Of a stretch of DNA of 6,290 bases, positions 5,556 to 6,290 are shown piece by piece (the stretch's first letter is position 1; each line of letters opens with the position of its first letter). The position numbers and the translations under genes were made by a program. This DNA is from a bacterium (GTDB lineage: Bacteria > SZUA-79 > Acidulodesulfobacterales > Acidulodesulfobacteraceae). A model generated the notes under the pieces. It was not told the origin of the DNA and did no database searches. It saw nothing but the letters and a program-made list of their open reading frames with translations. The stretch spans positions 1 through 6,290 of the forward strand of contig JAKACI010000089.1 in the NCBI GenBank assembly GCA_021821565.1. Reading direction: 5' to 3'.

Positions 5556-6290
5556 TTATTTTTGTCTTTTTAAGTGAAAAATAATTTCCGAATATGGAGA
5601 TTTATCCCGTTCAGTTCTATTTAATACGGGACGTTTAAACTGTTCTGCTATATACATTCCTGATTTTTCAACTATTACAGGATATAAGTTATATTTATCG
5701 TTTGCAACTATAAATATATCAAAATTATCTATTAAAAACTTTTTGCAATTTAAGAGAACTTTAGAAATTCCGTCAACATAAGAAGTTCTTGCCGCAGCGC
5801 TTTTACCTTTATAGAGCGGACCTATCTCTAAATCATCATTGCGTTCATAACCAAATAGATCATAAGCGTAAGCATGCTGCTCATGGTAATCAATTTGTCC
5901 GACATATGGCGGCGAAGTAAAAATGCCTGCTATCTTCCTGCCCTTTAAAATTTCATAAAATTTATTATTTTTCTTTTCAATTTCTTTAAAAATATTAATA
6001 TTAACAGAATCACCAGAAATAACAGAATAATGTGCGTCGGTTTTTATTTTTGAAAAAACTTTTATTCTATTCACAGTATCATTTGAATAGTAATTAAACC
6101 ATGATTTTATGGAAAAAATAGGTTTACAGATTTTTTTATGTTTCAAACAATAATAAGTCGTTAGTTGCGGTTCTTTAAGTGTTGCTAAATCCGAATGGGT
6201 TGTGGCGCGGCATGACCTTATAGTGCGGCTTAAAATTACAGCTAAAGCCTTCTTGTTTTTAGTATCTTTTATTTTCTTTATTTGTTCAAA
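5556..6290 (-). CDS. DNA methyltransferase of the R-M pair, C-terminal part (runs off window)
   Basis: The frame is open from 6290 to the TAA at 5558-5556, giving 244 visible residues; the N-terminus lies outside. Motif IV is TSPPY (fragment residues 125-129), followed by DYHEQHAYAYDLFG (134-147). TSPPY is typical of N4-cytosine methylases, though some adenine enzymes share it. The SAM-binding motif I (FxGxG type) is not visible and would be upstream, implying the order X-I-(TRD)-IV. Before motif IV lies a Cys/His-rich stretch, Cys27, His32, Cys48, His51 and Cys55, possibly a small metal knuckle or part of target recognition. The TTG at 6146 is not a start: it reads Leu49 within YYCLKHKKIC, and family-like sequence continues upstream. 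It presumably protects the endonuclease's site (GGNCC if the TdeIII assignment holds) and is transcribed first. Confidence 0.85.
   Translation of the reverse strand, partial: FEQIKKIKDTKNKKALAVILSRTIRSCRATTHSDLATLKEPQLTTYYCLKHKKICKPIFSIKSWFNYYSNDTVNRIKVFSKIKTDAHYSVISGDSVNINIFKEIEKKNNKFYEILKGRKIAGIFTSPPYVGQIDYHEQHAYAYDLFGYERNDDLEIGPLYKGKSAAARTSYVDGISKVLLNCKKFLIDNFDIFIVANDKYNLYPVIVEKSGMYIAEQFKRPVLNRTERDKSPYSEIIFHLKRQK

Overview
The window is AT-rich bacterial DNA. It carries three ordinary metabolic genes and, at the right end, a restriction-modification (R-M) pair cut by the window edge. The proteins are clearly bacterial in type, but nothing here fixes the taxon. The strong A/T bias, including A/T-only hairpins and weak Shine-Dalgarno sites, suggests a low-GC, probably Gram-negative-like organism; that is inference.

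Layout. Bases 1-555 hold a terminator-like hairpin, a pair of 20-bp direct repeats, a good sigma-70-type promoter candidate and a perfect 17-bp palindrome, all upstream of a SatP/YaaH-family acetate transporter gene (556-1161, +). Bases 1162-1780 are non-coding: a terminator-like hairpin, a ~147-bp element with 30-bp inverted arms, two exact copies of a 37-bp repeat, and an A/T-rich perfect hairpin in the leader of the next gene. An NAD(P)-dependent aldehyde dehydrogenase gene (1781-3199, +) runs tail-to-tail into hemB (3194-4180, -), the two overlapping by 6 bp at their stop codons. Bases 4181-4533 are very A/T-rich, with several related TTAAC/GTTAA dyads upstream of hemB and a perfect 27-bp A/T palindrome directly behind the restriction gene. 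The R-M pair is on the minus strand: a TdeIII-family type II endonuclease (4534-5553) preceded, with a 2-nt gap, by the C-terminal 244 residues of its presumed DNA methyltransferase (5556-6290, running off the window).

How the genes fit together. SatP would bring in acetate/succinate, the aldehyde dehydrogenase oxidises an unidentified aldehyde to an acid, and HemB makes porphobilinogen for haem and other tetrapyrroles. These three are not one operon and need not be linked in function. The R-M pair is a self-contained defence module: the methylase is promoter-proximal and the nuclease follows, probably translationally coupled. The nuclease gene looks lower in GC than hemB, consistent with separate acquisition.

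Novelty. I see no clear evidence of an undescribed multi-gene system. The most interesting items are the inverted-repeat element and 37-bp repeats between satP and the aldehyde dehydrogenase gene, the operator-like dyads before hemB and satP, and the R-M pair. The methylase reading frame continues upstream without a stop, so a TTG at 6146 that might be taken as its start is an internal Leu codon.
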